A stretch of 64,000 nt of DNA from NCBI RefSeq assembly GCF_026210795.1, contig NC_089460.1, positions 744,001-808,000 of the forward strand. The letters run 5' to 3'. Shown one piece after another: positions 34,717 to 46,590 of the stretch. This DNA comes from Rhizophagus irregularis. Its lineage: Eukaryota; Glomeromycota; Glomeromycetes; Glomerales; Glomeraceae. The position numbers and the translations under genes are program-made. Below the pieces are notes generated by a model. The model ran no database searches. It saw only the letters and a list, made by a program, of their open reading frames with translations, and had not been told where the DNA came from. The first letter of the stretch is position 1. Each line of letters starts with the position of its first letter.

Positions 34717-35235
34717 ATCAGGAAATTTGTTTAGGCGTAATTTAGTGTAATATTTCGAAAGTGATGTAAAATTTCGAAATATTACACTAAAAACGTAATA
34801 TTACAAAAGTTTACGCTCTTAAATTTGAATAATTATAGTAATTTAAGAATATCTCACTATCTACTGATCCAATCAAGACGATCTATAGCTCATTGGAATC
34901 AGCTCATCAAGACGAATCGAATGGTAGTAAAATCGTATCTTTACGTTTGATAGATGACTTTCTATTAATTAAAACTTTACTGCATACTATAGAGCGTTCT
35001 ATCAACTGTAGAAATGCGATTTTACTACCATTCGATCCGTCTTGATGAGCTGATTCCAATGAGCTATAGATCGTCTTGATTGGATCAGTAGATAGTGAGA
35101 TATTCTTAAATTACTATAATTATTCAAATTTAAGAGCGTAAACTTTTGTAATATTACGTTTTTAGTGTAATATTTTGAAATTTTACACTACCTTCGAAAT
35201 ATTACACTAAATTACGCCTAAACAAATTTCCTGAT
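34717..35235. mobile_element. Near-perfect palindromic element
   Basis: ATCAGGAAATTTGTTTAGGC at the left is mirrored exactly at the right (ending at 35235). Apart from about 60 bp near the centre (34960-35000) the whole 519 bp folds on itself. Arms contain AATATCTCACTATCTACTGA and ATCTATAGCTCATTGGAATC. It begins two bases outside the ATG of the minus-strand transposase pseudogene, so it occupies that gene's 5' region. No clear target duplication. Confidence 0.85.
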
Positions 35236-36803
35236 AATATCATATGAGAAGTTTTAAAACAATGAAAACAAGTATCGTGACTGATTTATTGATCACTGAT
35301 CGTGACTGATTTATAAATCACAAGATTGTATTATGTTATTATATTATACATATAAACCCTTTAATGCACAATTTTCTTTTATTTTTTTAGATTTTTTTTA
35401 TAAAGAAAAGTACCTGAAATTAAATAACTTTATAGTAAATAAAATAGGTTGTTTAATTTCAGAACAGTACAGTAATTTACATATTAAAAATAAAGAAACT
35501 TTTGTTCTTTGAATAAATGGGTATTAGAAATCAGAATATATATTAAACCATCAGATTATTTTTTTTTTAATTATACCATTTAATAAATAAAAAAAAAATA
35601 TTAATTTTTTTTCATTTACTTTAGCTGGTACATCAAGTAATTCCAATATTTGAGTTATTACATATTTAGTTATATTATTTTGTTTTTATATCAAAATTTT
35701 ATCCAATTTAAAAAAAAAAAATTACTAATATTAAAAAGAAAAAGAATATTAAACAAGAGTATATGTAAAATATAAAGTGATTTAAAGAAAAAAAAATAAA
35801 TAAAAAAAAATATTAGTTAAAAAAATGGTTATGAATGTAATTAAAAAGAATTTTCACCTACTAAACTATATAGTAATAATTTTTAATTTCAAATTTTTAA
35901 TAATATAAAATTTATAGTTTTGTTATTTTTAACTAATACTTTTAACTTTAATTTTAAATAATTTTTAATTAATACTTTTAATTCTAATTTTAAATATTTT
36001 TTAGTTAGTATTATAAAATTAATGTATTACAATTATTACTTTGCTTTGATTTAATATAATTGCCTTTATACTAATTATATAAAAATCTTAAAATATATAT
36101 AAAAATTAAAGTTTAATATTTATGTAAACTTAAACCTAAATTTTTTATATATATTTTAAGACATTTTTTATTTTATTTTTTATATATATTCTAAAAATTT
36201 AAAATTTTTTGGTTGTAAAAAATTTATTTTTTATACTTTTATTATATAATAGGTATTGTTAAATCTTATTACAGGTAATTTTCACTACACCAGTATTAGC
36301 AAATATTAATAGAGATTAACAGATAGAATTTCAGGATATTGCTAATTTTGCCCAAAATTCTACCTTAATTCTGGTAAAGTAATAATCACCAGTGGTAATA
36401 TTTAGCTATATTCTATTATAAATAGTTATATATAAAGCTTTTTTTAAAAGTCAATATTATATCTTTTAAAGTTTCAATTTAATACAATTTTTCATAAATA
36501 ACATATTATTACACTACATTAATACTAAAATATTTTATTAATTAATAGTGAAGTGGAATTACCATTCTGCTTATATGACTAAAATAGTACTAAAATATGA
36601 TATATTAAATATATTTATCTTTCTTTTGATAAATTTTACTATTAAATATTTCATCTATATTTCTTGTAAATTGAAAAATAAAATTATTTGATAATATTCA
36701 TATAATATTGAGCATGTTGTTTTTTTCAAAAAAAAATTGTATTACTGTTTATATCTGAAAAGTCATACGAGTTATATTTACTGTCAAAATTTGTTTATTT
36801 TGT
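35236..36803. other. AT-rich boundary between repeat and gene compartments
   Basis: Long A/T tracts, no coding frame, no clear inverted repeats. Marks the end of the transposon-rich region. Confidence 0.45.
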
Positions 36804-37421
36804 TCATTTTGTTTGTTCATTTTTATTTGAAATTACCATCTTACTTTCTAATTTATCTTGTTCTAACATCGATTGTTGTGGATCACTATCTTCAAAAAAA
36901 TTTGTCTCGACTTGTGAAATAGAAAGTTCAATTAAAATTGGGTTTTCCTGATACTCACTTTCTAAAATTCGTCGATAATCTTTCAAAAAAAAATATATAG
37001 ATCTATCAAGTCTTCCTGCATTAAAAACGATCTCCTCATTTTTATATAACTCAGGATCTATAATCACATTTAAATCTTTGTTAAAAGAGAAAGGAGGAAC
37101 AGCTCCTGAATCACAATTTGTTAACCTTTTCATAACTTTTGTTTTTGCAAAAGAAATTTTATCTGCTTTCAAAAATGTTCTTATTAATTCAAGATTAACT
37201 TTATTAGATCCTGGCAAAACCGTGAGATAATACTTATGACCTTGTTGAAAGGATACATCTATTACCATAGCTTTTGCTGCTTGTTCTTTCCTGTTTCCTC
37301 TTATTTCGGCAATTTGATCTGACCTTCCTTCGAGAACATGCTCAACTTCTCTATAAGTCACTCGATGTTTATTTAAAAGATTTTTTAAAGCTTCATATGT
37401 AGTATAAGTTGTATTATTCAT
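36804..37421 (-). CDS. YbaK/prolyl-tRNA-editing domain protein
   Basis: Members hydrolyse mischarged aminoacyl-tRNA in trans. The first ATG (37421) gives 205 codons; an open frame continues upstream to 37478 without ATG. EALKNLLNKHRVTYREVEH opens the fold; GRSDQIAEIRGNRKEQAAKA carries the conserved lysine-rich turn, followed by AMVIDVSF and YYLTVLPGSNKVNLE. GAVPPFSFN and the C-terminal VFNAGRLDRSIYF are hallmark YbaK motifs. A C-terminal extension of about 45 residues is acidic and not part of the fold. An upstream minus-strand frame at 37671-37453 lies in another phase and is not used. The exact tRNA substrate cannot be read from sequence. Confidence 0.8.
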   Translation of the reverse strand: MNNTTYTTYEALKNLLNKHRVTYREVEHVLEGRSDQIAEIRGNRKEQAAKAMVIDVSFQQGHKYYLTVLPGSNKVNLELIRTFLKADKISFAKTKVMKRLTNCDSGAVPPFSFNKDLNVIIDPELYKNEEIVFNAGRLDRSIYFFLKDYRRILESEYQENPILIELSISQVETNFFEDSDPQQSMLEQDKLESKMVISNKNEQTK

Positions 37422-38076
37422 ATCGTTAATATCGTTACTGTTGAAAGTTTTTTTAATTTTGATTTCTAAAAAAGCCAATCTGGCTCAATCGGCCTGATCC
37501 ATTCATTAGCCGCAAAATACCGCATTCTATAACAAAATAGGGATCGGCATGATCCAAATATCGATAAGATCGATCTAAAGTCTTGAGGCCAGTGTAGAAA
37601 TTTCTAAAGCACGAATTAATTTTCGAGAAGGGTTTCTTAACAACAGTGCTCTTTAATAACAGAATTTTCAAAAGAGGAAGTTATTTAGAGGTATTCGAAT
37701 TTATTTATAATTTATCGATTAAAATTGATTCAACTACAATTCAAAACCTTTTAACTTCATAAGGATAAGGTTTGAACTATGAAGAAAAAGAAAAATACAT
37801 ATAGGAAAAAAAAAAATTTAAAACTAACTATTAATAAAATGCTTACCAAGTCTATATGTTTGTTTAATAGAATATACAAAAAAATATACTAAATATAGTA
37901 CATAGGAAAAAAAATTTTTTTTCTTGAAGAATGTTCCATGTTTAAAGTTGAAAATAACATTTTCATTAATAGTAGATAATCGACTAAAAGTAATTTACTA
38001 TAAGAATTTTTTGAAATAAAAGTCTTTAATTGATATTATCCACAAACAGTCCTTTCTTAAATCAAAATTGTATATA
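37422..38076. other. Intergenic between two minus-strand genes
   Basis: AT-rich, carries the promoter of the YbaK gene and the 3' end of the small gene at 38077. A 72-codon frame at 37453-37671 (YRYLDHADPYFVIECGIL) is protein-like but has no recognised family; it may be a remnant. Confidence 0.4.
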
Positions 38077-38460
38077 TTATACAGAATATCTTCTAATCCC
38101 TTCATCCTCGTAACCATAAACAACACTATTCCTATTACTGGCACCAATGCTAATATTCTTTCTATTATTCCTCTTTTTTCTCCTTAAAGTTCCAAATAAT
38201 CCGCCTTTACTCGGCTTGTTATCTTTGCGAATATCTTCAATATAATAATTGTCTGTCTCAATTTGTTGTATGGCAGTTGGATTAGTTGGATTATAAATGC
38301 CTAATGGAAAATCATAAGCCGATTTAATATTTGAGGAAACGTGTATTGGTGTTTTATGATACCTATATAATACACTTGGAGGTCTAGAAATAATATTACT
38401 ATAATTACTATTAATATTAGTAAAAATAGTAGTAAATTCTTCTAATGAAGATGATGACAT
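38077..38460 (-). CDS. Small protein of unknown function, basic C-terminus
   Basis: An intronless frame of 127 codons from a proper ATG. The N-terminus is Ser/Asn-rich; the middle has RPPSVLYRYHKTPIHVSS and the C-terminal third is strongly basic (GGLFGTLRRKKRNNRK). No signal peptide or membrane segment. I do not recognise the family. Codon use without homopolymer bias, and a head-to-head partner at 39003, favour a real gene. Confidence 0.55.
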   Translation of the reverse strand: MSSSSLEEFTTIFTNINSNYSNIISRPPSVLYRYHKTPIHVSSNIKSAYDFPLGIYNPTNPTAIQQIETDNYYIEDIRKDNKPSKGGLFGTLRRKKRNNRKNISIGASNRNSVVYGYEDEGIRRYSV

Positions 38461-39002
38461 TATTTATACATTAAGGAATTTTTTTTTGTATATAATATCT
38501 TTTATTTTTTGAAAGTATTGAGAGACTTTTTTTTTATAGAAGAATAAAAAAATTTTTTTTTGTTTCAAAAATAGTTTTGAAGAGAAAGTCGTGCTATATA
38601 TATAAATATTTTTCCGCGCCAAATCAGCTCACTATACCAAATTTATTATCGGACTTTTTAATTGTATTACCTCGCACGCGCTCTATAATTAGCACTCCGC
38701 AGTAATGGTATAGAATATTCTTTCTTCGGCTATAATCGTCGGAATAATAAATACAAAAAGGGGTCTTAAATTTATTATTTTTTTCTAGTGCTACTTACTA
38801 TTACTATTAACAAAAATTTCAGTGATACTATTTAAAAAATATAAAAATATAAAAGTATTTGATTCCCGTCAATTTTCCTTCTCCTTAAAAAAAAATTAAA
38901 AATTAACTTCTTTCAAATGAAGTGAATTAATGCATTTTTATTTTTCTTATCGCTCGTTTCTATGATAAATTATTATAATGAAAGGCGAATTTAATATTTA
39001 AG
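38461..39002. promoter_or_regulatory. Shared divergent promoter region
   Basis: 542 bp between two start codons facing away from each other. The centre (38610-38720) has the highest GC content, with TTCCGCGCCAAATC and CTCGCACGCGCTC, which stand out in this AT-rich DNA and are plausible factor-binding words (inference). Confidence 0.45.
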
Positions 39003-40421
39003 ATGAAATTCCATTATTATTCCACTACTATTTTAATAATTTTAACATTAATTTCATCGATTATAATAAATTCCGCAAATAGTAATGAAACTAATAAACA
39101 TCATAAAAATCATAAAAATCACAAAAATAAATCTAAAATTACAAATCACATGACACCAACACCTATCATTACTATTCAAACTGCGGTATTGCCAACAACT
39201 ACTATCTCATCAACCTCACCTAGTCCGACGATTAACACGGCTGATATAAAAGCTGAATACTATGCATCACCTTCATACAATATTTCATATGGAGTACCAG
39301 GTAAATTATTGATGTTAAATTCGCGTATTCGCAAATAATAACAAGCATTATTTACAATATTTTACATATGTTAGCACCAATATTACAAACTCGAAATACA
39401 TGGCAAAAAATAGTATATGGGATATTATTCATGATTATTGGTTTGATCGAAGTTTTCTATGGATATAAACTCATTCGAGTAACGTTACTTGTCATGGGTT
39501 TTCTATTTTGGTGTATGTATAAAAATCTTTTATTTTAGAATTAAATTATACAAATTTATTAATTTTTTTTAATTTTTTTGGGGTGATAAAAAATTAGCCA
39601 GTACATCTGTAATTATTCTATTGATAATAGATAATTCTAATGAAACATTTCGATCCGCTCTATTTTACTTTGCAATATGGTTAGGGTTTGGTACATTAGG
39701 AGGTTTATTATCATACTGGTGTTGGCATTTAGGTTTAATATTATCATCAGCATATGGTGGTTTCGCGTTCATAATTACTATATTAACATTATCTCATATA
39801 ACTCTCGATATTTTACGTTATATTTTGATTACTTTTTTTGTTCTATTACCTCCACTTGTGGTATATAGATATGAAAAACATGCTATAAACATTGCTACTT
39901 CAATCGCTGGTTCTTATACTTTTTTTTATGGTATAGATGAATTCGCTAACCAAGGTTATAAAGAAATGATTCAGCTTGCTCGTTCTGATGGAGCTTTAAG
40001 ATTTAAACCTACCATTGTTATATATATTATGATAACATTTACTTTATTATTAGCAGCTTTTGGCATTGGTTTTGAACATATTTTTCATGAAATTCCTTGT
40101 AATAATTCTTGGTGTGGTGATAAACATAGAAGAGAAGAAAAACATTCTGAAGATGAAAATAATAATGTTCTCGTTCATCAAAGAATGAAAAATTTTTTTA
40201 TTTTATTATTTTCACAGAAGTTAAGTATTATTAAAATTAATTTTTTAAAATTATTTTTAGTATTTAAAAGATTATTTAATTTTATTCGAAACAATTTACT
40301 TAATTTTGTTAATTCATTATTATTTAAAATTATTAATTTATTTAAAAATATAAAGTTGAGGTTATTTAATTTTTTTTTAAATAAGAGAAAAGAGGAGGCG
40401 GTAGTGGTTAATCAAGTTTGA
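39003..40421 (+). CDS. Multi-pass membrane protein, TMEM198/DUF4203-like
   Basis: Three exons, 39003-39300, 39375-39512 and 39598-40421, join to 419 codons. A signal peptide (about residues 1-27, ILIILTLISSIIINSANS) is followed by a His/Lys/Asn-rich and then Thr/Ser/Pro-rich luminal segment. About seven hydrophobic segments follow, beginning KIVYGILFMIIGLIEVFYGY, with Gly-rich WLGFGTLGGLLSYWCW, then LILSSAYGGFAF and the last one IMITFTLLLAAFGIGFEHIF. The pattern (N-terminal signal, Gly-rich TM bundle) matches fungal DUF4203/TM198-like proteins as I recall them. The tail is basic and Leu/Phe/Asn-rich. Role unknown; location probably secretory membranes. Confidence 0.7.
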
Positions 40422-40944
40422 ATGTATGGTTAATTATATAAGTTTTTAAAACTTACATTATTTAAATTTGTTAATGCAATATATAATATTTTTGTACATG
40501 CCAGTAACACTTTAAAACATTTTTTTTTTTATTAATTTTTGTATAATTTTTATAATAAAACCATTGGTAAATTCAAAGGCTCGGAATCTGAAATTCTGGA
40601 CGGCATACCAATTTAGTAAATACCGGATTTTCAGATGTTATCCAATCAAAAAGCACATTATACCATCTATAACAAGTGAATACCGGAAAAATCTCTCTTT
40701 ATATTATGATACATCAAAAGTTGAAAAAAAAAATATAAAACCGAAAAAGATACAGAATTCTCTTATTTATCTTAAATTGTCCTATAAGAAAACTTCAAAA
40801 CTTCGCAAATAAATAAAATATAAATAGCCCTTAAATTCTTATACAAAAATAGTTATGCTACCCTATCATAATTAATAAAGATGATACCTTGCAAAATTTA
40901 TTATTATGAAGGTGTAAGACTAAAAAAAATGATCATCTATATTT
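40422..40944. other. Intergenic between convergent genes
   Basis: 3' flanks of the membrane-protein gene and Vps27. An 82-codon frame at 40564-40812 starts with TTG and shows no family; I do not call it a gene. Confidence 0.5.
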
Positions 40945-43895
40945 TTAAAGTTCAATCAATGGTGCCTCTTCTATTTGAGTTGGAGGAAGAATCTGTTGCG
41001 AAGATGGTGGGGTTTGATATTGATAATAATTTTGTTGTGAAGGAGGTGCTAATTGTGCTTGATATCTAATTTAAATTAAAGTTATTAGAATACTACTATT
41101 AATTTTAATTTAAATGTCATATAGTAAACTTACCCATAACTTGCTTGCGAAGTTGCATATACTGAGTTACTACCATTTGATTGTGGTACTGAATTGGTGC
41201 TATTTGTTTGTGGATTATATGAACTAGCGCTACCAACTATTCCATTCGTTTGTGGGGTATACGATGCACTAGAACTATTAATTATACCATTTGTTTGTGG
41301 TTTATAACCTTGTTGATTTGTAGTAACGTTCGAACCAAATTCACTAGGAGTTCCAGCAGTATTAACTGTATTTTCATTGAGATTAGGTGTGTAAGATATA
41401 GGCGTTGAAGTATATGCGTAGGGCGCGTATGATGATTGTGATTGTTGAGGCTGAGCCTGTTGTTGAGATGTAAGTGCTTGTTGGTTAACAATCGGCACAC
41501 TTTCTACAGGATTTGATTGAGGTGGTATGTATTGTTGCGAGAGAGGTGCTGTTTGCGAATAATAAGTTGGTGAAGGCGCCGGTGCTGAAGCAACTGGGTA
41601 AGAAGGCGATTGTGTATATATATTGGAAGTATGAGCATTGGTTGTAATAGTAGGATAAGTAATTCCATTATTTGGAGTAATTGATGATGTAGCACGTTGA
41701 GTCACAGGATATGAACGTCTAGCATATGCACTGGACATTCTCTCTTCCAAAAGCCGATCGTATATTTTTACAACTTGCGCTAATTTTTCATGCATTTCTA
41801 CAAGGTCCTCTACAAAATTTTGAATAAATATTATTTAATGACGTAATAAAATTATAAAATTATAAGTAACTCTTTTACAAATGTACTTACGATGCTTTTG
41901 TATTGTTTCGGCCAGATTTTTAGTTAATTTCGGTTTTAATTCACCAATTCTATCATGTAATTCCTAATGCCAAAAATAAATTTTCTTATATTTTTTATAT
42001 GTTCTAAACTAAAAATTATTAATTTTGCTCAAAAATTAATTATATCTACCTGAACTTGGCGATCTCTCATCAAATCTCCACCACTTTGTTGAATCCTTTC
42101 AAGTAATTCTGAAAATTGATAAATGTTTTCAGCTTCAATTGTTGACAATTCATAAGGAGCGGGGGATGAAGTTGTGTTAGATAATTTAGAACTATAAGGT
42201 GTGTAAGCTGATGAATTATAAGAGTTTGCATTATAAGACGGTTGTTGTGTATATGAAAATGAACGAGATTGATTGATGTTCATTTCACGAAGAGAAGCTT
42301 CTATGGCTGCTGCTAGATCATCTTCCTCCTTTATTAACAAATTAAAATTTTGTTAAAATAGAATATTATGTTAAAATGCAAAATGATACATATATACATG
42401 CCTGCTTATTTACAGGTTCTTTTGATTTAACCTCTTTTTTCTGAGCCGGTTGGAAATGGTTCTTACTTTCGGCCTCTTTCAGCGAAAGCTCAATTGCTTT
42501 TTTAATTTCTTCATCCTCTTGGTCATTGTCATTTTGTGCGGTTGTTGATATGTTACTATTATTATTACTATTATTATTATAACTATCGTTTAAAGATGAA
42601 GTTGAATACAATGTTGGAAGCGCTGTAAAAGCTGACAAACTTTTGGAATTTGTAAGATCAACACTATCATCAAAAAAAAGCAAGTAATATATTCAATAAT
42701 TTAATCTTGTGAATATATCAAATAAAAAAAAATATGCGTACCTTTTAGCTTTCACTTGCCTCTTTGCATGACAAGGATCACATACGCGTACTTGATCATT
42801 TATACCATAATGTGGTAATGTTGATGTTTTGGATGAACATTCACCACAAAATGTTTGACCACAATTTCGACAATGATGCTATATTATAAATGGGTGAATG
42901 TTATTGTAAAACTGAATTATATAGCATTTACAATTTTTTAAATAATACCTTTCGGTTAAACATTGTGAATGGAGTTCTGCATCGTACACATTCATCACTA
43001 TCGGTCCATGCTGGTGCCTAAAAACATTAAATAAAAATTTAATTGCCATATATAATGCATTGTGAAAAATTAAAGCTTATAATAAAATGTCTTACAGTTG
43101 CAGTATCAATCATAACTGATGTTGTTCTATCAATCTTTGGGAAACCACAACCTATAAGAAAAAAAGATAATAAATAAATATTTATAATTTATGATTATAT
43201 TATCCTTTCTAAAATTACCTTCTGATTTCAACAACCGATACGTTTCTGTGACAAGCACTAACTCAGGTTTACCTTCGAAAGCTAATGCCCATGTTTGAAT
43301 TAAACCGAGAAGCTTAATTCTAACCTCTGGATTAGTCTTTAATAACGCGAATTATGGTTAATTGACGCATAAAACTAATGGAATGTAAAATATTATTTTG
43401 TCAGACTTACTGAAGGCGACCTAACAATTAACATCAAACTATCAACAAATTCACGCGATGCCACTTCAATTAGAAAGTGATGTCCTCCATTCTTTACGCA
43501 AGTATCTAATAGCTAAGGAAATCAACCAATGTTAAATATAATCTTGATATTTATATATTAAAATCGCGTAATAATGTAAAATAATTATTACACTCAAAGC
43601 CAAAAGTTGAACATTTGGGTTAGTATGCGCAATTCTTCTTTTGAGTGCTCTCATTGCATCCTTTGCTGAAACGCTTTTACTACGAATTTGATCACTGATC
43701 TCAAGATATAAGGTGATATCATCGTGATCTTTAGGAATCAATTCAGAAGTAGCCTTATCTACAGACATACAAAAATGGGCTTAGAAAGAACAAATCTATT
43801 AAAAAATTCATTAAGAACTAAAATAACAATAATTCTGTAAAAGAAGACTTACCAATATCCTCGTCAAAACTTGTACTAAAGAGTCTTGAAACCAT
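40945..43895 (-). CDS. VPS27: Vps27/HRS, ESCRT-0 subunit
   Basis: Sorts ubiquitinated cargo on endosomes. From the ATG at 43895 the exons encode a VHS domain ([20 protein letters not shown] to [20 protein letters not shown]), a FYVE domain ([20 protein letters not shown], then [14 protein letters not shown] and CDPCH: the PI3P-binding R-HHCR signature), two ubiquitin-interacting motifs ([31 protein letters not shown]), a coiled-coil core ([20 protein letters not shown]) and a long Gln/Ser/Pro/Tyr tail ending EEAPLIEL, a clathrin-box-like end. Downstream exon borders I derived: 42663-42402, 42328-42050, 41963-41891, 41809-41134 and 41065-40945. The intron between the two UIMs uses a GC donor. 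Domain order and length agree with the family. Confidence 0.92.
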
Positions 43896-45183
43896 GTTTA
43901 TTAAAATTTGAAACTTAAAATTTAAATTTGCGTTCTAATTTTTATTCAGATTTCTAAATATCCTTATATATATATCAGTCCGATAAATCTACAATGGAAA
44001 ATACAATAGGGTAACCTATTAGGTAATTTATAGCCAAGGGATTTTAATGGGCAGCTGACTGTTTTAAATTAGTAAAATCTTCATAAATATGCAAATTGTC
44101 ATGTGAACCTAGTCATTTGCCAATCCAACCTTGCTGCGGTAAAAGTTATTTTTCTCTTCGTCTCTTCGTGTAACTAATCAACGGTTATTGTGTTACGTAA
44201 AGAAAAGTAAGATGATATAAGGTAGTACAAGTCAAGAAAAACTCCGTCCGAAGAAACGGGGTCAACGATGATCAACGGCCAATGACGTTGAAGCTTAGTA
44301 AGTTTGAAAAAATTTTTTCCTTAAGTTATCATAACCGTAGGTTTATCTTGCGGCAAAGTTACGCCATACCAAATTTATTCATGATTTAAACCAAACTAGG
44401 TAGGTTTAAGACTTGACGTAAATAATTATTAATTGAATTAAATTGAATTATGAATTTCAACAGGGAATTTCAACATTTAAATATTACGCTATACGAACTC
44501 CCGAAATTCATGTTAATTGTCAATATTGACGATTAATTGATCTAAAATTGTACCGTCAATCTTTTGTTATTGTAATACCTTTGTAGGAAGAGGTAAAAAG
44601 GGATAAATTATGTCTTTCACTTCAAAATGTATGCATCCCACTCGCCCAGATTATTCTTCTTTTCAATATGATACACAGCGACATCATACGAGAGTATAAT
44701 AAGGTAGTACATGGAAATATTCGGCGGTCGAGTTGAAATAAATTCCCATCTAAATTAAGAAATTGAAAAAATTTGTTGGGAATACAAATAAACAAAATAA
44801 AACAAAAAAATAGGGACAGACTTTTTATATAAAAACCTACTTTATATTGTTCAACTTTGCCGAAATTTAAGCATCTATTTTATTATTACTGTTTTTGTTT
44901 TTCTGCATGAGTATTATTCTTTATTTTAATTATTATTAAAATCAATAGATTATTTGTTCTATAAGTACAAGTCTTTCTTAGAAATATCCAGAAATCGATT
45001 TTTTTTTTCTTTTGCTGCTCTATCCTCAAATTTATTTCAAGCCTGATATTACTTAAATAAATAAATATTATTTATTTATTTATTAATAAATTTTCTTATT
45101 TTTCTTTTAACCATACTATTTGGGATATTTGGGAAAAGCTGTGAAAGAAATATAATAATAAACAAAAAAAAACACGAATTACA
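43896..45183. promoter_or_regulatory. Divergent intergenic region between Vps27 and the S/P-rich gene
   Basis: 1288 bp separating two divergent starts. Contains pyrimidine-rich tracts before 45184 (TTTTTTTTTCTTTTGCTGCT near 45001) and two copies of the word AAGGTAGTACA (near 44219 and 44701). No coding frame. Confidence 0.45.
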
Positions 45184-46158
45184 ATGGTTGTAAATGACAG
45201 TAGTGAGGTTACAGCTGGAAACGGAGAGCAACATAAAGCCTCTGTACTGTTAACACCAACCTTGTCTTCTCAACCATTTAATAATGAAAGTAAAAAAGAC
45301 TGTGTAGACAAAATAAGTGATAGCGAAGAGCTCACTACAACACTACCGCTTCAAAATAAATTTTGCAAAATTCATGATACTTTGGAATTAAAAAATATAC
45401 GAAAATCCGGAATTCCTCTTAGTCTCGATCTTGACTTACCTCCAACGCCTACTTTATCCACTTTCTTAACTTCTTCCTATTGTGATGATAACTCTCCAAC
45501 CTCCTCGCCATGTTTTTCATCTTATTTCGACATTTATCAACCTCTCAATTCTTGTTCTTCCAATTCCTCTTCAGAAAGTAACTCCTCAAATTCGAATTCA
45601 ACTATTGATTCCCCCGATACACCACCTTTATCTCCGCCGGGATCACCTTCAGTTGTAGAATCGCCTCGTTCACCTCTTTCACCGAAATCTATTGATTCTG
45701 TTTTTAGTTCCTCATCACTTCCTTTGGTTTCATCACTTACTAATACAGAACAACGTCGTCGACAAGTTTCTTTCAATCAAACTGTAACATTTATACCTCA
45801 CATTCCACCACCACCAAATAAAATTCGAAAAAAGCTCACCAAAGAAGCAGGTGCGAGACAAAAAGATCTGGTTCTTGAGGTTGAAGCTTTGGGTAAAGTT
45901 AGATTGGATGGTAAGAATGGCCGTGTGATTAAAATTGTACCTAATGTTTTTCCTGGACCATTGAACGGTGAATATGGACAATGTGATGTCATGTTGAAAG
46001 ATGTTACAATGGAAATTTCTTCAAAAAATCAAAATGATAATACTGAAGAGGAAGATGATGATGTATTATACATTACAGCTGTACCTATCGTTGAAAAGGA
46101 TAAAAAATTACGCCTTAGCAAACATTTAAAGCGATACTATAATAAATTAGTTCAATGA
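45184..46158 (+). CDS. Ser/Pro-rich protein of unknown function with RVxF-like motif
   Basis: An intronless 324-codon frame from a good ATG. Residues about 75-190 are low complexity and Ser/Pro-rich, with many Ser-Pro and Thr-Pro sites (DSPDTPPLSPPGSPS, SPRSPLSPKS). Then comes RRRQVSFNQTVTFIPHIPPP, containing R-Q-V-S-F, which fits the RVxF docking consensus for protein phosphatase 1, with a serine at the variable position. The C-terminal 100 residues look folded (KDLVLEVEALGKVRLDGKNG, RVIKIVPNVFPGPLNGEYGQ) and end in a basic helix (KLRLSKHLKRYYNKL). I do not recognise the family. A PP1-regulatory role is inference from one short motif. Confidence 0.6.
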   Translation: MVVNDSSEVTAGNGEQHKASVLLTPTLSSQPFNNESKKDCVDKISDSEELTTTLPLQNKFCKIHDTLELKNIRKSGIPLSLDLDLPPTPTLSTFLTSSYCDDNSPTSSPCFSSYFDIYQPLNSCSSNSSSESNSSNSNSTIDSPDTPPLSPPGSPSVVESPRSPLSPKSIDSVFSSSSLPLVSSLTNTEQRRRQVSFNQTVTFIPHIPPPPNKIRKKLTKEAGARQKDLVLEVEALGKVRLDGKNGRVIKIVPNVFPGPLNGEYGQCDVMLKDVTMEISSKNQNDNTEEEDDDVLYITAVPIVEKDKKLRLSKHLKRYYNKLVQ

Positions 46159-46590
46159 CATTATCAAAATTAAATATCATTTTATAGTTAATTATTAGAA
46201 ATATTTATTTTAATTAATCAGCATTGACATTTGGCATTTCTTTCCTTTTGCTTTTATTGACCAAAAAAAAAAATAATAATTGTCAAGAGACATTACTTCT
46301 CAAAGTGGGGATGAACTGAAGCAACACGCGTAATTTATTTCTTTATTTATTTAAACATTTCGAGGCGGAATGTACGCGAATATTTGCAAAAACACTAGTC
46401 TTGTATATATATCCATTTGGAACTTTTTTTATTCACCTTTTTTTCTTTTTTAATCCTATGTATATTTTCGTCGAATTTATTCATACTGTATTGTTTGTTG
46501 TACAATAAGTTACATCCTTTTCAAAAATTATAAAAAATAAATTTAATTTTTGAGCATATAATTCCAATTCTATCAAATTCAATCGACTAA
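46159..46590. other. Intergenic between convergent genes
   Basis: 3' untranslated regions of both neighbours; AATAAA near 46537 on the plus strand. Nothing else. Confidence 0.5.

Noticed and set aside
37453-37671. Upstream exon of the YbaK gene
   Set aside because: Different phase and no donor/acceptor pair giving a longer conserved protein; YbaK proteins do not need it.
40564-40812. 82-codon plus-strand frame
   Set aside because: No ATG start, no family, lies in the 3' intergenic space of convergent genes.
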